From: Pandoraea anapnoica
Lineage (GTDB): Bacteria; Pseudomonadota; Gammaproteobacteria; Burkholderiales; Burkholderiaceae
Length of the DNA: 42,919 nucleotides
Direction of reading: 5' to 3'
NCBI RefSeq assembly: GCF_902459765.1
Contig: NZ_CABPSP010000023.1
Coordinates: 1-42,919 of the forward strand
In this document: positions 17,559 through 25,425 of the stretch, piece by piece
Position numbering within the stretch: the stretch's first letter is position 1
Layout of the letters: the number at the start of each line of letters is the position of its first letter
The notes under the pieces: generated by a model
The model's input: only the letters and a program-made list of their open reading frames with translations
The model's database searches: none
What the model was told of the DNA's origin: nothing
Translations under genes and position numbers: made by a program

Positions 17559-18512
17559 TCACTCCGGTTGATGTGCCGCGAGACGATAATTCTCCTTGAA
17601 TCGCTCCGGCACACGTTCGTCAAAACCCAGCGCCACACGGCGCACTTCCGGACTGTCGCCCGGCGGATGGCCCACACCGAGCGCCGCCGCACGCGGCGCA
17701 TCGATCTGCACGACCCGGCCGGAGAGCCGTCCCAATCCCGTAATCTCGCATTCCACCAGATCGCCCGCATCCACCGAACGCGAGTGGCACGGCGTACCCA
17801 TCAGAATGACGTCGCCCGGCATCAGCGTGATGTGACGCGCAATGTCCGCGATCACGTAATGCGGGCCCCAGATCGTTTCGTCGCCGATGTGCGCTTCCTG
17901 CACGACGCGCCCGTTGCGATAGGTGCGCAACGTCTGTTCGAACAGGTTCACGCCTCGCACGATACCCGGTCCGATGGGCAGCAGCGTGTCCGCGCCCTTC
18001 ACCCGCAGCATCGACCCCTGATCGGTGTCGCGAAAGTCCTGCAAGCCCATGTCCAGCGCCGGGCAGAAACCCTCGATGTAATCCCATGCTTCGTCCGGCA
18101 GCACGTTGCGACACGTGCGCCCGATCACCACCGCATACTCGCTTTCGTAGTTCAGATACCGGCAATCCGTCGGCTTCAGAATCTGGCCGTCATGTCCGTT
18201 CAGCGACGTCGTCGGCTTCATGAAGTACGTCGGCGTGTCGGTGGGCTTGGGCTTGTTGCGCGTCTCCATGCTACGCGAGCGATAGGAGATGTGCACGGCG
18301 ATGATCTTCGACGGATTCACCGGCGGCAGATGCGTCACCGTTTGCGGGTCGACAAGACGTCCATCGTCGAGCCGAAGCATGCCCTGCGCCTCTCCCGCCT
18401 CTTCGACCATCGTGCCCCAGTACGCGCTGCCGCCCAGCAGAATATGGCGACGCTCGACACGCGGGCCGCGCATCACCGCAGGCAATTCACGCAGCGGAAA
18501 TTCGAAATCCAT
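17559..18512 (-). CDS. FAH-family hydrolase, probable COHED decarboxylase/isomerase (HpaG-like)
   Basis: Fumarylacetoacetase-fold proteins of this type act on 5-oxo-pent-3-ene-1,2,5-tricarboxylate or its isomers in homoprotocatechuate breakdown. The protein has 317 residues. A short N-terminal domain (about 1-65) precedes the catalytic domain, which has KIIAVHISYRSR, YFMKPTTSL, NYESEYAVVIG (metal-binding Glu residues), a lysine in MLRVKGADT and GDVILMGTPCHS. E. coli HpaG is a longer tandem fusion of two such domains; here only one catalytic domain is present. It sits 12 nt after hpaD, within the same operon. The exact step, decarboxylation or isomerisation, cannot be told. Confidence 0.85.
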   Translation of the reverse strand: MDFEFPLRELPAVMRGPRVERRHILLGGSAYWGTMVEEAGEAQGMLRLDDGRLVDPQTVTHLPPVNPSKIIAVHISYRSRSMETRNKPKPTDTPTYFMKPTTSLNGHDGQILKPTDCRYLNYESEYAVVIGRTCRNVLPDEAWDYIEGFCPALDMGLQDFRDTDQGSMLRVKGADTLLPIGPGIVRGVNLFEQTLRTYRNGRVVQEAHIGDETIWGPHYVIADIARHITLMPGDVILMGTPCHSRSVDAGDLVECEITGLGRLSGRVVQIDAPRAAALGVGHPPGDSPEVRRVALGFDERVPERFKENYRLAAHQPE

Positions 18513-18524
18513 GATGTCGCCCCG

Positions 18525-19388
18525 TCAGATCGTATCGAACCAGATGTGCACGTTGCCCGTGCCGCGCGCGTTCTCGTAGTCGGACAGCACCGTACCCGCG
18601 CTGCGGCATTCGGCCCCACCGAGCGCACCGACCATCTGCAAGTAGTGCGCGCCGTGCGCTTCCCACGGACGCTTCCGGTAGTCCGTATCCCAGTCCGCCA
18701 GAATCCGGTCGTGGCGTCCCTCGCGAAACGCTTCGATGGCGCGCTTGTCGCTCTCGATGTTCTCCGGACGCGACACGTTGCTCTCGTGAAAGATGCGCGG
18801 ATGATTCGGCTTCCAGTCGATGCCGTTGAATTTGTGACTCAGCGCGCCGGACGCGAGCATCACCACCCGCAGATCGCTGCGGCGAATCGCCTCGCCGATC
18901 ACTTCGCCCGACTGCAGGAAGTGCTGCGTCTCGCAGTTTTGACAGGAACTCACGGTGACGATCGGCGTTGCTTCGAGGCGCAACTGTTTGATGACGTTGA
19001 TCGTCGGGTAATGCCGTGCGAGATCCGGGTGTTGCACGGCGCGCGCCCGCACGCCACGCTCACGCGCGACGCCGTCGATGGCGAGCGCCAGTTCCGGGTG
19101 TCCGCGATAATCGTACGGCACGCCGTGCAGATACCACGGCATCTCGTCCGACGTGTACATGCCCGAGTAACGCGCGCCGCCGTCGACCAGGTGATAGCCG
19201 GTCGTGAACCAGTGCGAATCGAAAATCATGACGACGTCCGGACGCACAGCTTCAATGCGCTCGCGCAACCGCGCGTATCCGGGAATCAGGTCCGAATCCG
19301 CCCCCGCGCCCTGCAACACGCGAAACTCCTCACACTGCATCAGGCCGGGGTGATGCGACACCAGCGCCGCGCCAACGATCTGTCCCAT
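18525..19388 (-). CDS. hpaD: 3,4-dihydroxyphenylacetate 2,3-dioxygenase (LigB-type)
   Basis: This is the extradiol ring-cleaving enzyme that opens homoprotocatechuate to 5-carboxymethyl-2-hydroxymuconate semialdehyde. Its 287 residues match E. coli HpaD in length. The LigB-superfamily Fe(II) ligands fit His12/His13 (VSHHPGL), His59 (FDSHW) and Glu243 (RPWEAHG), and the catalytic His fits His185 (ASGALSHKF). YTSDEMPWYLHGVPY is also typical. GGAG lies 6 nt before the ATG. It follows hpaE by 59 nt. Some relatives open other catechols, so the substrate is inferred mostly from the hpa neighbours. Confidence 0.9.
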   Translation of the reverse strand: MGQIVGAALVSHHPGLMQCEEFRVLQGAGADSDLIPGYARLRERIEAVRPDVVMIFDSHWFTTGYHLVDGGARYSGMYTSDEMPWYLHGVPYDYRGHPELALAIDGVARERGVRARAVQHPDLARHYPTINVIKQLRLEATPIVTVSSCQNCETQHFLQSGEVIGEAIRRSDLRVVMLASGALSHKFNGIDWKPNHPRIFHESNVSRPENIESDKRAIEAFREGRHDRILADWDTDYRKRPWEAHGAHYLQMVGALGGAECRSAGTVLSDYENARGTGNVHIWFDTI

Positions 19389-19447
19389 GCTGCTCTCCTC
19401 TTGTCCTGTTGTCTTGCTGATTGTTTTGACGATGTGACAGCGCGCCG

Positions 19448-20923
19448 TCAGCGATGGCTGAAGCTCGCCTTGAACGGTTGTTTCGGCACGACGACATCCT
19501 TCACGTCGCAGAAGAACTCGAAGCTCCAGTCGCCGCCCTCGCGTCCGACGCCCGAGCGTTTGATGCCACCGAACGGCGCGGCCAGATCGCGAATGCCGAA
19601 GCTGTTGATCCAGATGAAACCCGTGCGCACGCGCTCGGCAATGGCGATGGCATGCACTTCGTCGCCATAGCAGACGCCGCCCAGTCCGTAGTCCGTGCCG
19701 TTAGCCATGCCGACGACTTCGTCGTCGCTCGCAAACGTTTGCAGCGTGAGCACCGGGCCGAAGACTTCCTGTTGCACGATCTCCTCGTGCTGACGCAGAT
19801 CGGTGAGCAGCGTCGGCGCGAAATACTGCGCGCCAAAGTCATGCCGCATGCCGCCCCACAGCAGGCGAGCACCGCCCGCGACCGCCCGTTCGACGAACCC
19901 CTGCACACGCTCCAGCTGGCGCATATGGATGATCGGCCCGACTTCGGTCGCCGCGTCGCGCGGATCGCCCACGACAAGACGCCCGACCACCTCGCGCAGC
20001 TTCTCGATGAACACGGGAGCCACGTCCGCATGCACGAGCAGACGCGTCCCGGCGAGGCACACCTGCCCGGCGTTGCGGTACATCAGCGCGGCGGTCGCGG
20101 CGGCCGCGTCGAGATCGGCGTCGGCCAGTACGATGAAGGCCGACTTGCCGCCGAGTTCGAGGCTGCACGGCACGAGGTTGTCGGTAGCCGTCTTCGCAAT
20201 CCATTTGGCTGTAGCGACCGAGCCGGTGAACGAGATACGCGCGAGCCTTGCATCGCTGACCAGCGCCGCCCCGGTCTGTGCGCCAGAGCCCTGCAACAGG
20301 TTGAAGACCCCCGGCGGCAATCCTGCCTCGTGCGCGCAATCCGCCAGCAACGACGACGTCAACGGCGCCCACTCGGGCGCCTTGAGCACCACCGTGTTAC
20401 CGGACGCCAACGCCGGGCCGATCTTCCACGTCGCCAGCATCAACGGCGAATTCCACGGCGTGATGATGGCCACGACACCGGCCGGATCGTGACGCACGAG
20501 GTGGCGTGCCTGCGGTGTCTCGATCACGCGGTCCTGCAGCGTCAGCGCATGCTCGGCGAACCACGTGATGTTCTGCATCGCACGTGGCACGACGCCGTGA
20601 GCCATGCGCGAGCGCAGCACGCCAGCGTCTGCGCTCTCCAACGTGGCGAACGCGTCGGCGCGTCGGCCGATGGCGTCAGCAAAGCGCTGAAGATACGGCT
20701 GACGTTGCGCCGCGCTCAGCGCCGCCCATGCGGGAAACGCCAGCGAGGCCGACGTCACCGCGGCATCGACGTGCCCGAGATTACCGCTGGCGATATCGCC
20801 CAGATGCGTCTGGTCGATGGGCGAGACGCATGCGAACGTCTCGGCAGACGCCACGCGGCGGCCATCGATGTAGTGGTCTGGCGACACCGACACACCGGCG
20901 ACGTCAAAACGGGTATCACTCAT
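19448..20923 (-). CDS. hpaE: 5-carboxymethyl-2-hydroxymuconate semialdehyde dehydrogenase
   Basis: This is an NAD-dependent aldehyde dehydrogenase of 491 residues that oxidises the ring-cleavage semialdehyde to the dicarboxylic acid. The catalytic Cys is in NAGQVCLAGTRLLV, the general-base Glu in SLELGGKSAFIV, and the cofactor-binding stretch is TPWNSPLMLATWKIGPALA with FTGSVATAK. I choose the ATG at 20921-20923 (MSDTRFDVAG) because AAGAGA precedes it; the frame continues back to 20959, adding 12 residues. It lies 105 nt after hpaI, the widest gap in this operon. Assignment to HpaE among ALDHs rests on context. Confidence 0.92.
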   Translation of the reverse strand: MSDTRFDVAGVSVSPDHYIDGRRVASAETFACVSPIDQTHLGDIASGNLGHVDAAVTSASLAFPAWAALSAAQRQPYLQRFADAIGRRADAFATLESADAGVLRSRMAHGVVPRAMQNITWFAEHALTLQDRVIETPQARHLVRHDPAGVVAIITPWNSPLMLATWKIGPALASGNTVVLKAPEWAPLTSSLLADCAHEAGLPPGVFNLLQGSGAQTGAALVSDARLARISFTGSVATAKWIAKTATDNLVPCSLELGGKSAFIVLADADLDAAAATAALMYRNAGQVCLAGTRLLVHADVAPVFIEKLREVVGRLVVGDPRDAATEVGPIIHMRQLERVQGFVERAVAGGARLLWGGMRHDFGAQYFAPTLLTDLRQHEEIVQQEVFGPVLTLQTFASDDEVVGMANGTDYGLGGVCYGDEVHAIAIAERVRTGFIWINSFGIRDLAAPFGGIKRSGVGREGGDWSFEFFCDVKDVVVPKQPFKASFSHR

Positions 20924-21028
20924 GCCTTGTCTCTTTAAATGAATTTTCAGGGGAAGCACGAAGGGGAAAGGCGTGGAAGGCGCGCGAACCGGAACATCGG
21001 AGGGATCGCGCGCCCCTTGGTTACCCGA

Positions 21029-21823
21029 TCAGCCCTTCTCGGGGGTTGAGGCGTCCGAGACAGCAAACTTCGCGGCCAGCGCGCGGCTCGCATTGGCCAG
21101 CAACGTGGTGTCGATCCCGACCGCGATGAACGTCACCCCGAGGTCGAGGTAGTGTGTCGCCAGCGTCTCGTCGACACACAGGATTCCCGCCGCCTTGCCC
21201 GCGCGACGAATGCGTGCGACGCCATCTTCGATGGCCGTGCGCACGTCGGGGTGAGTGGCCTGCCCGAGACGGCCCATCGACGCCGCGAGGTCGGCCGGGC
21301 CAATGAACACGCCGTGCACGCCGTCAACGGCGGCAATCTCGTCGACTTGCGCGAGTGCATCGGCCGTCTCCACCTGGACGAGCAGACACGTCGTGTCGTT
21401 CGCGGCGTGCAGATAGTCCTCATAGCGATTCCATCGCGACGAGCGCGCCAGTCCGCTGCCGACGCCACGCGTGCCCTGCGGCGGATAGCGCGTGGCGCTC
21501 GCGAGATCGCGCGCCATCGCGGCAGACTCGACCATCGGCACGAGCAGCGTCGTCGCGCCGATTTCGAGCACTTGCTTGATGAGCGCCGCGTCGCCGTGCG
21601 GCAGACGTACCACCGGGTGTACCGGATAGGGCGCGACGGCCTGCAATGTCGCGAGCATCGTGCGCAGATCGTTAGGGGCGTGCTCGCCGTCGATTACGAG
21701 CCAGTCGAACCCGCTGCCTGCGCACAGCTCCGCGGCGTACGGCGTGGCGAGTCCCATCCACAGGCCGATCTGACGCTCGCCACGTGCCAGCGCCTGACGG
21801 AAGGTATTCGGAGGTGTTTTCAT
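21029..21823 (-). CDS. hpaI: 4-hydroxy-2-oxoheptanedioate aldolase
   Basis: This is a class II, metal-dependent pyruvate aldolase of the HpcH/HpaI family, 264 residues, which splits 4-hydroxy-2-oxoheptanedioate into pyruvate and succinic semialdehyde. Visible signatures are [14 protein letters not shown] (active-site His), VVRLPHGD (Arg), [10 protein letters not shown] (metal Glu) and [12 protein letters not shown] (metal Asp). The start [12 protein letters not shown] at 21821-21823 follows GGAAG and gives the family length; an earlier in-frame start at 21874 is rejected. It lies 57 nt after hpaH. Confidence 0.94.
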   Translation of the reverse strand: MKTPPNTFRQALARGERQIGLWMGLATPYAAELCAGSGFDWLVIDGEHAPNDLRTMLATLQAVAPYPVHPVVRLPHGDAALIKQVLEIGATTLLVPMVESAAMARDLASATRYPPQGTRGVGSGLARSSRWNRYEDYLHAANDTTCLLVQVETADALAQVDEIAAVDGVHGVFIGPADLAASMGRLGQATHPDVRTAIEDGVARIRRAGKAAGILCVDETLATHYLDLGVTFIAVGIDTTLLANASRALAAKFAVSDASTPEKG

Positions 21824-21880
21824 GACAAGGGCTTCCTGATGTGAAGGGCAGTCGGATGCCGTCGAAAGCAGCATTCGGAC

Positions 21881-22690
21881 TTAGACGAAGCGCACACCGA
21901 TGGCGCCGAGCGGACCGTAGTCCGCGTGGAAGACATCGCCCGCTGTGCAGGCCACCGGCCGTGTGAACGAGCCCGCCAGCACGATCTCGCCCGCCTGCAA
22001 CCCTTCGTCGAACGCGCCCAGCTTGTTGGCGAGCCATGCAATGCCATTGCCCGGATGGTTCAGCACTGCGGCACTCAACCCGGATTCTTCGATCACCCCG
22101 TTGCGATACAGCAGCGCGCCTGCCCAGCGCAGGTCGATGGCATCCGGTTTGACGGGACGGCCACCGAGAATCACGGCGGCATTCGCCGCGTTGTCGGCAA
22201 TCGTGTCGAAGACCTTACGCGGCGCTTTGGTGTCGCGATCGAACAGCTCGATACGACCGTCGATCAGTTCCAGCGCGGGCGTCACCCAGGCGGTGGCGTC
22301 CAGTACATCGAACAGGGTCACGCCCGGTCCTTTGAGCGGCTTGGCGAGAATGAACGCCAGCTCCACTTCGAGACGCGGCACGATGAAGCGCGACGCCTCC
22401 AGCGTTGCGCCGTCGGCAACAAGCATGTCGTCGAGCAGCGTGCCGTGATCGGGTTCGGTGATCTGGGCGGCCACCTGCATGGCACGCGACGTCAGCCCGA
22501 TCTTGTGCCCGATCACGCGACGACCCTCGGCGAACTTCAGCGCGAGCCACGCCTGCGAGATCGCATAGCTGTCGGCAATCGTCATCTCGGGATAACGGCG
22601 GGAGAACTGCATCACGGGCGTGCGGCTGCGCTCGGCTTCGTGCAGTTCGCGGGCAAGGGCCTGATGGGTCGAGGCGTCGAGCTTCGGCAT
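21881..22690 (-). CDS. hpaH: 2-oxo-hept-4-ene-1,7-dioate hydratase
   Basis: This hydratase adds water to 2-oxo-hept-4-ene-1,7-dioate, the step before the HpaI aldolase. The 269-residue length and the MhpD/HpaH fold fit. [12 protein letters not shown], the metal-binding [10 protein letters not shown] (Glu-x-Glu), the [11 protein letters not shown] region and [14 protein letters not shown] are recognisable. GGAG lies 8 nt before the ATG. It is the first gene of the operon hpaH-hpaI-hpaE-hpaD-FAH-panE-like. Its upstream region carries the shared 41-bp element and a second small inverted repeat. Confidence 0.94.
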   Translation of the reverse strand: MPKLDASTHQALARELHEAERSRTPVMQFSRRYPEMTIADSYAISQAWLALKFAEGRRVIGHKIGLTSRAMQVAAQITEPDHGTLLDDMLVADGATLEASRFIVPRLEVELAFILAKPLKGPGVTLFDVLDATAWVTPALELIDGRIELFDRDTKAPRKVFDTIADNAANAAVILGGRPVKPDAIDLRWAGALLYRNGVIEESGLSAAVLNHPGNGIAWLANKLGAFDEGLQAGEIVLAGSFTRPVACTAGDVFHADYGPLGAIGVRFV

Positions 22691-22719
22691 CGCGGGGTCT
22701 CCGTTGTCGGCATCGTCTT

Positions 22720-22735
22720 GAATAGTCCCCTATTC
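22720..22735. promoter_or_regulatory. Small inverted repeat in the hpaH leader
   Basis: GAATAG-TCCC-CTATTC is a perfect 6-bp inverted repeat about 30 nt upstream of the hpaH ATG, between the shared element and the gene. It could be a repressor site or an mRNA hairpin. Nothing further supports a choice. Confidence 0.35.
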
Positions 22736-22754
22736 TTGCGGCCACGCGCGCCAC

Positions 22755-22795
22755 GAACAATCAATCGATTTTGGGCGATTGATAAGAAAAACTGG
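22755..22795. promoter_or_regulatory. Shared regulatory element copy 2, upstream of hpaH
   Basis: The plus strand begins GAACAATCAATCGATT, identical over 16 nt to the complement of 13772-13787, and about 32 of 41 positions agree overall. Here the core is a perfect inverted repeat: TCAATCG (22761-22767), 8 nt, CGATTGA (22776-22782). Dyads of this size are usual for LysR recognition sites. It lies about 65 nt upstream of the hpaH start. Confidence 0.7.
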
Positions 22796-23037
22796 ATAAT
22801 CCGATACCGCGTGAACCCCCATCTGCCGAGCGGTTGTGGTGTTGGAGCCACAGTCTCAACCGACCGTTGAAGCAAACACGGCGATCGGCATTTGTTATCG
22901 CATCTTCCCGTTTCCGTCCGACATTGCGCGACATCTCTGCGCAATGTCGCGCATTCCTCTCAGCTCCCCCCATCGCGCGCGCCCCTGCGCAATCCCTCCC
23001 GTCCGATTACCGACAGATGTTCGGCGGCACCCATTAA

Positions 23038-23063
23038 AAATGAGAGTGATTTGCATTTATAAT
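23038..23063 (+). promoter_or_regulatory. Fur-like operator overlapping a -10 TATAAT
   Basis: A 21-bp near-palindrome starts AAATG and ends CATTT (23038-23058), with further symmetric A/T positions inside. It directly abuts a perfect TATAAT (23058-23063). Fur boxes have this size, AT-richness and position in front of siderophore-receptor genes. The -35 is weak. Iron repression of the receptor is inferred. Confidence 0.5.
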
Positions 23064-23199
23064 CCGCGTCGCTTTATTACAACGTCTTACTCATAACGAT
23101 CCGCACGCCGCAGATGTGCTTTGCCGTCAGGCATGGCCGTTACGCACATCCCTCAGCGGCCTAGCTCGCCACCGCCAGAAGTTACGAAGGTCTGCCAAG

Positions 23200-25365
23200 A
23201 TGAAGATGTCCGCAAGTCGCCGTGCCGCTGTTCCCGCGGCTATTTCTGCCGTTATTCCCACCCATCGCCTGCAACGCCTGCCCCGCGCGACCGCGTGCGC
23301 CGCCGCATTGCTGATGGTCACGCTGGGTGCCGCGCACGCACAACAAGCGACCTCGGCGGCCGAAGCAAAGGCCGACGTCGAACTCGGTGCAGTGAACGTC
23401 TCCGGCGACTGGCTGGGCACCGGCCTCGACAACAGCGCGAAGACTTTTCCTGGCGCGCGCACGGTCGTGAAGAAGGAGCAGATCGACGCGTCGGGTGCCT
23501 CGAGCATCGGCGACGTCCTGCGCCGCATTCCCGGTGTTCAGGCCACGGACAACTCCAGCAGTGCAGGCAGCGCCATCTCGCTGAACGTCGGCGTGCGCGG
23601 TCTCGCGGGCCGTTTCAGCCCGCGCTCGACCGTGTTGCTCGACGGCATCCCGCTCGCTGTCGCGCCCTACGGTCAGCCGCAGTTGTCGTTCGCGCCGGTC
23701 AGCCTGTTCAACATCGAGAGCATCGACGTCGTGCGTAGCGGTGGTGCCGTGCGCTACGGTCCGCAGAACGTTGGTGGCGTGATCAACTTCAAGACACGTT
23801 CGATCCCGAGCACGCCGGGCCTGACGGCCGACGCGACCGTGCGTGAAAACATGTACACCACCGGTGGTGGGGCGAACACGCAGTACGGCCTGTTCCTCGG
23901 CACGCAGATGGACAACGGTCTGGGCCTCGCGCTGTTGTACTCGGGCATGGTCGGCCGCGACTGGCGAAAGGGCAGCGACGAGCATGTGAACGATCTCGCG
24001 CTGAAGTGGCGCTATGACATCACGCCGAGCCAGCAGGTGTACGGCAAGATCTCGTACTTCGACGCAAAGTCGATGACCCCGGGCGGGCTGACGGCCGCGC
24101 AGTACAACGCCGATCCGTTCCAGAACACGCGTCCGACCGACTACTGGAGCGGCAATCGCACCGGTCTCGACTTCGGCTACCTGAACACGATCTCGGACAC
24201 GCAGGAATTCGAGATCCGCACGTTCTACAACGAGAGCTATCGCCAAAGCACGCTGACGAACCTCTCGGTCCTGCCGCTGGCGCAGATTCACCAGCCGCGT
24301 AACTATCAGACGTTCGGCATCGAGCCGCGCTACACCCAGCGCCTGTTCTTCGGTCCGACGGCGCATGACGTCACCGTCGGCTATCGCTTCATTCGTGAGC
24401 GTGGCGACGACAACAACTTCCAGACGACGCTGTCCAATGGCAAGACGTCCGCCACGACGACGTTCTACAACTACACCAGCGCCAACGCGTTCTACATCGA
24501 CGACCGCATGGCATGGGGCAACTGGCGCTTCACGCCGGGCCTGCGCTACGAAATGATCTCGTCGCAACGCGTGGACAAAGCCTCGGGCGGCACCTTCCGC
24601 ACGGACAACAACAAGCCGCTGCCTTCGGTGAACCTGTCGTATCTGGTGAACAGTGCGTGGACAATCTTCGCGGACTACAGCACGTCGTTCGGCCCGGTGC
24701 AGAACACGCAGCTCAATTCGATGTCGGCGTCGAACCCGCTGGAGCCAGAACTGGCCCGCACGTATGAAATCGGCACGCGTTGGACGGACAATCGTTGGAA
24801 GGCCGAACTGACGGCCTTCAGAATGAAGTTCGACAACCAGATTCTGCAGGTGCCGGGCGTGAGTCCCGCGACGTTCCAGAACATCGGTGCAACGAACCAC
24901 GACGGTATCGAAACCGCGATCGATTACACGTTCGATCGCGACAGCGCGCTGCGCGGCTTGAACCTGTATGCGAACTTTACGTATGTGCGTGCGATCCAGA
25001 AGTCGGGCACGACGGCCGGTCTCGACGTGCCGTTCTACTCGCGATTCACCGACACTCTCGGCGCGCGCTACACGATCGGTCAGTGGACGTTCAACGTCTC
25101 CACCACGCACCAAAGCTCTCAGTACTCGGATCTTGCGAACACCGATGCGCCGTCGGCCGATGGTCTGAACGGCAAGGTGCCGGGCTACCGGGTATGGAAC
25201 CTGCAAGCGCTGTACAAGCTGCCGTTCTACAAGAACGCAGACATCACCGTGGGTCTGAACAACGTGTTCGACAAGCGCTTCTACACGCGCAACACAGATC
25301 AGAACGGCGGCATTATGGTCGGCGCACCGCGCATGGTCTACGTGCAAGGGCACTTCGGGTTCTGA
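23200..25365 (+). CDS. FecA-like TonB-dependent outer-membrane receptor
   Basis: This is an outer-membrane gated channel of 721 residues for a ferric chelate. A long signal peptide ends near AHA (about residue 49). The plug domain (about 75-190) has the FecA-like stretches SLNVGVRGLAGRFSPRSTVL, LDGIPLAVAPYGQPQLSF and VRYGPQNVGGVINFKTR. The barrel ends YVQGHFGF with a terminal Phe. No N-terminal signalling (STN) domain is present, and no sigma/anti-sigma pair adjoins, so it is a transporter and not a FecA-type transducer. The ATG at 23200 follows GAAGG. Ferric citrate or a citrate-type siderophore is a guess from FecA similarity. Confidence 0.93.
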   Translation: MKMSASRRAAVPAAISAVIPTHRLQRLPRATACAAALLMVTLGAAHAQQATSAAEAKADVELGAVNVSGDWLGTGLDNSAKTFPGARTVVKKEQIDASGASSIGDVLRRIPGVQATDNSSSAGSAISLNVGVRGLAGRFSPRSTVLLDGIPLAVAPYGQPQLSFAPVSLFNIESIDVVRSGGAVRYGPQNVGGVINFKTRSIPSTPGLTADATVRENMYTTGGGANTQYGLFLGTQMDNGLGLALLYSGMVGRDWRKGSDEHVNDLALKWRYDITPSQQVYGKISYFDAKSMTPGGLTAAQYNADPFQNTRPTDYWSGNRTGLDFGYLNTISDTQEFEIRTFYNESYRQSTLTNLSVLPLAQIHQPRNYQTFGIEPRYTQRLFFGPTAHDVTVGYRFIRERGDDNNFQTTLSNGKTSATTTFYNYTSANAFYIDDRMAWGNWRFTPGLRYEMISSQRVDKASGGTFRTDNNKPLPSVNLSYLVNSAWTIFADYSTSFGPVQNTQLNSMSASNPLEPELARTYEIGTRWTDNRWKAELTAFRMKFDNQILQVPGVSPATFQNIGATNHDGIETAIDYTFDRDSALRGLNLYANFTYVRAIQKSGTTAGLDVPFYSRFTDTLGARYTIGQWTFNVSTTHQSSQYSDLANTDAPSADGLNGKVPGYRVWNLQALYKLPFYKNADITVGLNNVFDKRFYTRNTDQNGGIMVGAPRMVYVQGHFGF

Positions 25366-25390
25366 TCGACGTTCCCTGCCCTCAGCACAA

Positions 25391-25425
25391 AGCCCTGCCC
25401 TCGATTCGACGGCGGGGCTTTTTTA
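25391..25425 (+). terminator. Intrinsic terminator of the TonB-receptor gene
   Basis: AGCCCTGCC and GGCGGGGCT pair over 9 bp (one G-T wobble) around a 12-nt loop and are followed by TTTTTT. The T-run reaches the stop codon of the convergent toxin gene at 25423, so the two genes end almost on top of each other. Confidence 0.8.

Larger units (their letters stand above)
22691..23199. other. Divergent intergenic region between hpaH and the TonB-receptor gene
   Basis: This is a 509-nt gap without a credible gene. From left to right it has a 6-bp inverted repeat (22720-22735) in the hpaH leader, shared LysR-type element copy 2 (22755-22795), and then about 240 nt with nothing I recognise. It ends with a Fur-like site overlapping a TATAAT (23038-23063) and the receptor leader. 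A long open frame from 23116 into the receptor is not used, because the receptor signal peptide starts at 23200. Confidence 0.6.

Noticed and set aside
17415-19670. A 751-codon plus-strand open frame across the hpa genes
   Set aside because: It is antisense to hpaD, the FAH gene and the panE-like gene, all clearly recognisable; its composition is His/Arg-rich shadow.
22836-23096. Short open frames in the hpaH-receptor gap
   Set aside because: They have no ribosome site, no recognisable motif, and run through the Fur-like site and promoter.
23116-23199. Longer N-terminus of the TonB-dependent receptor
   Set aside because: The extra 28 residues precede a normal signal peptide that starts at the ATG at 23200 with GAAGG upstream.
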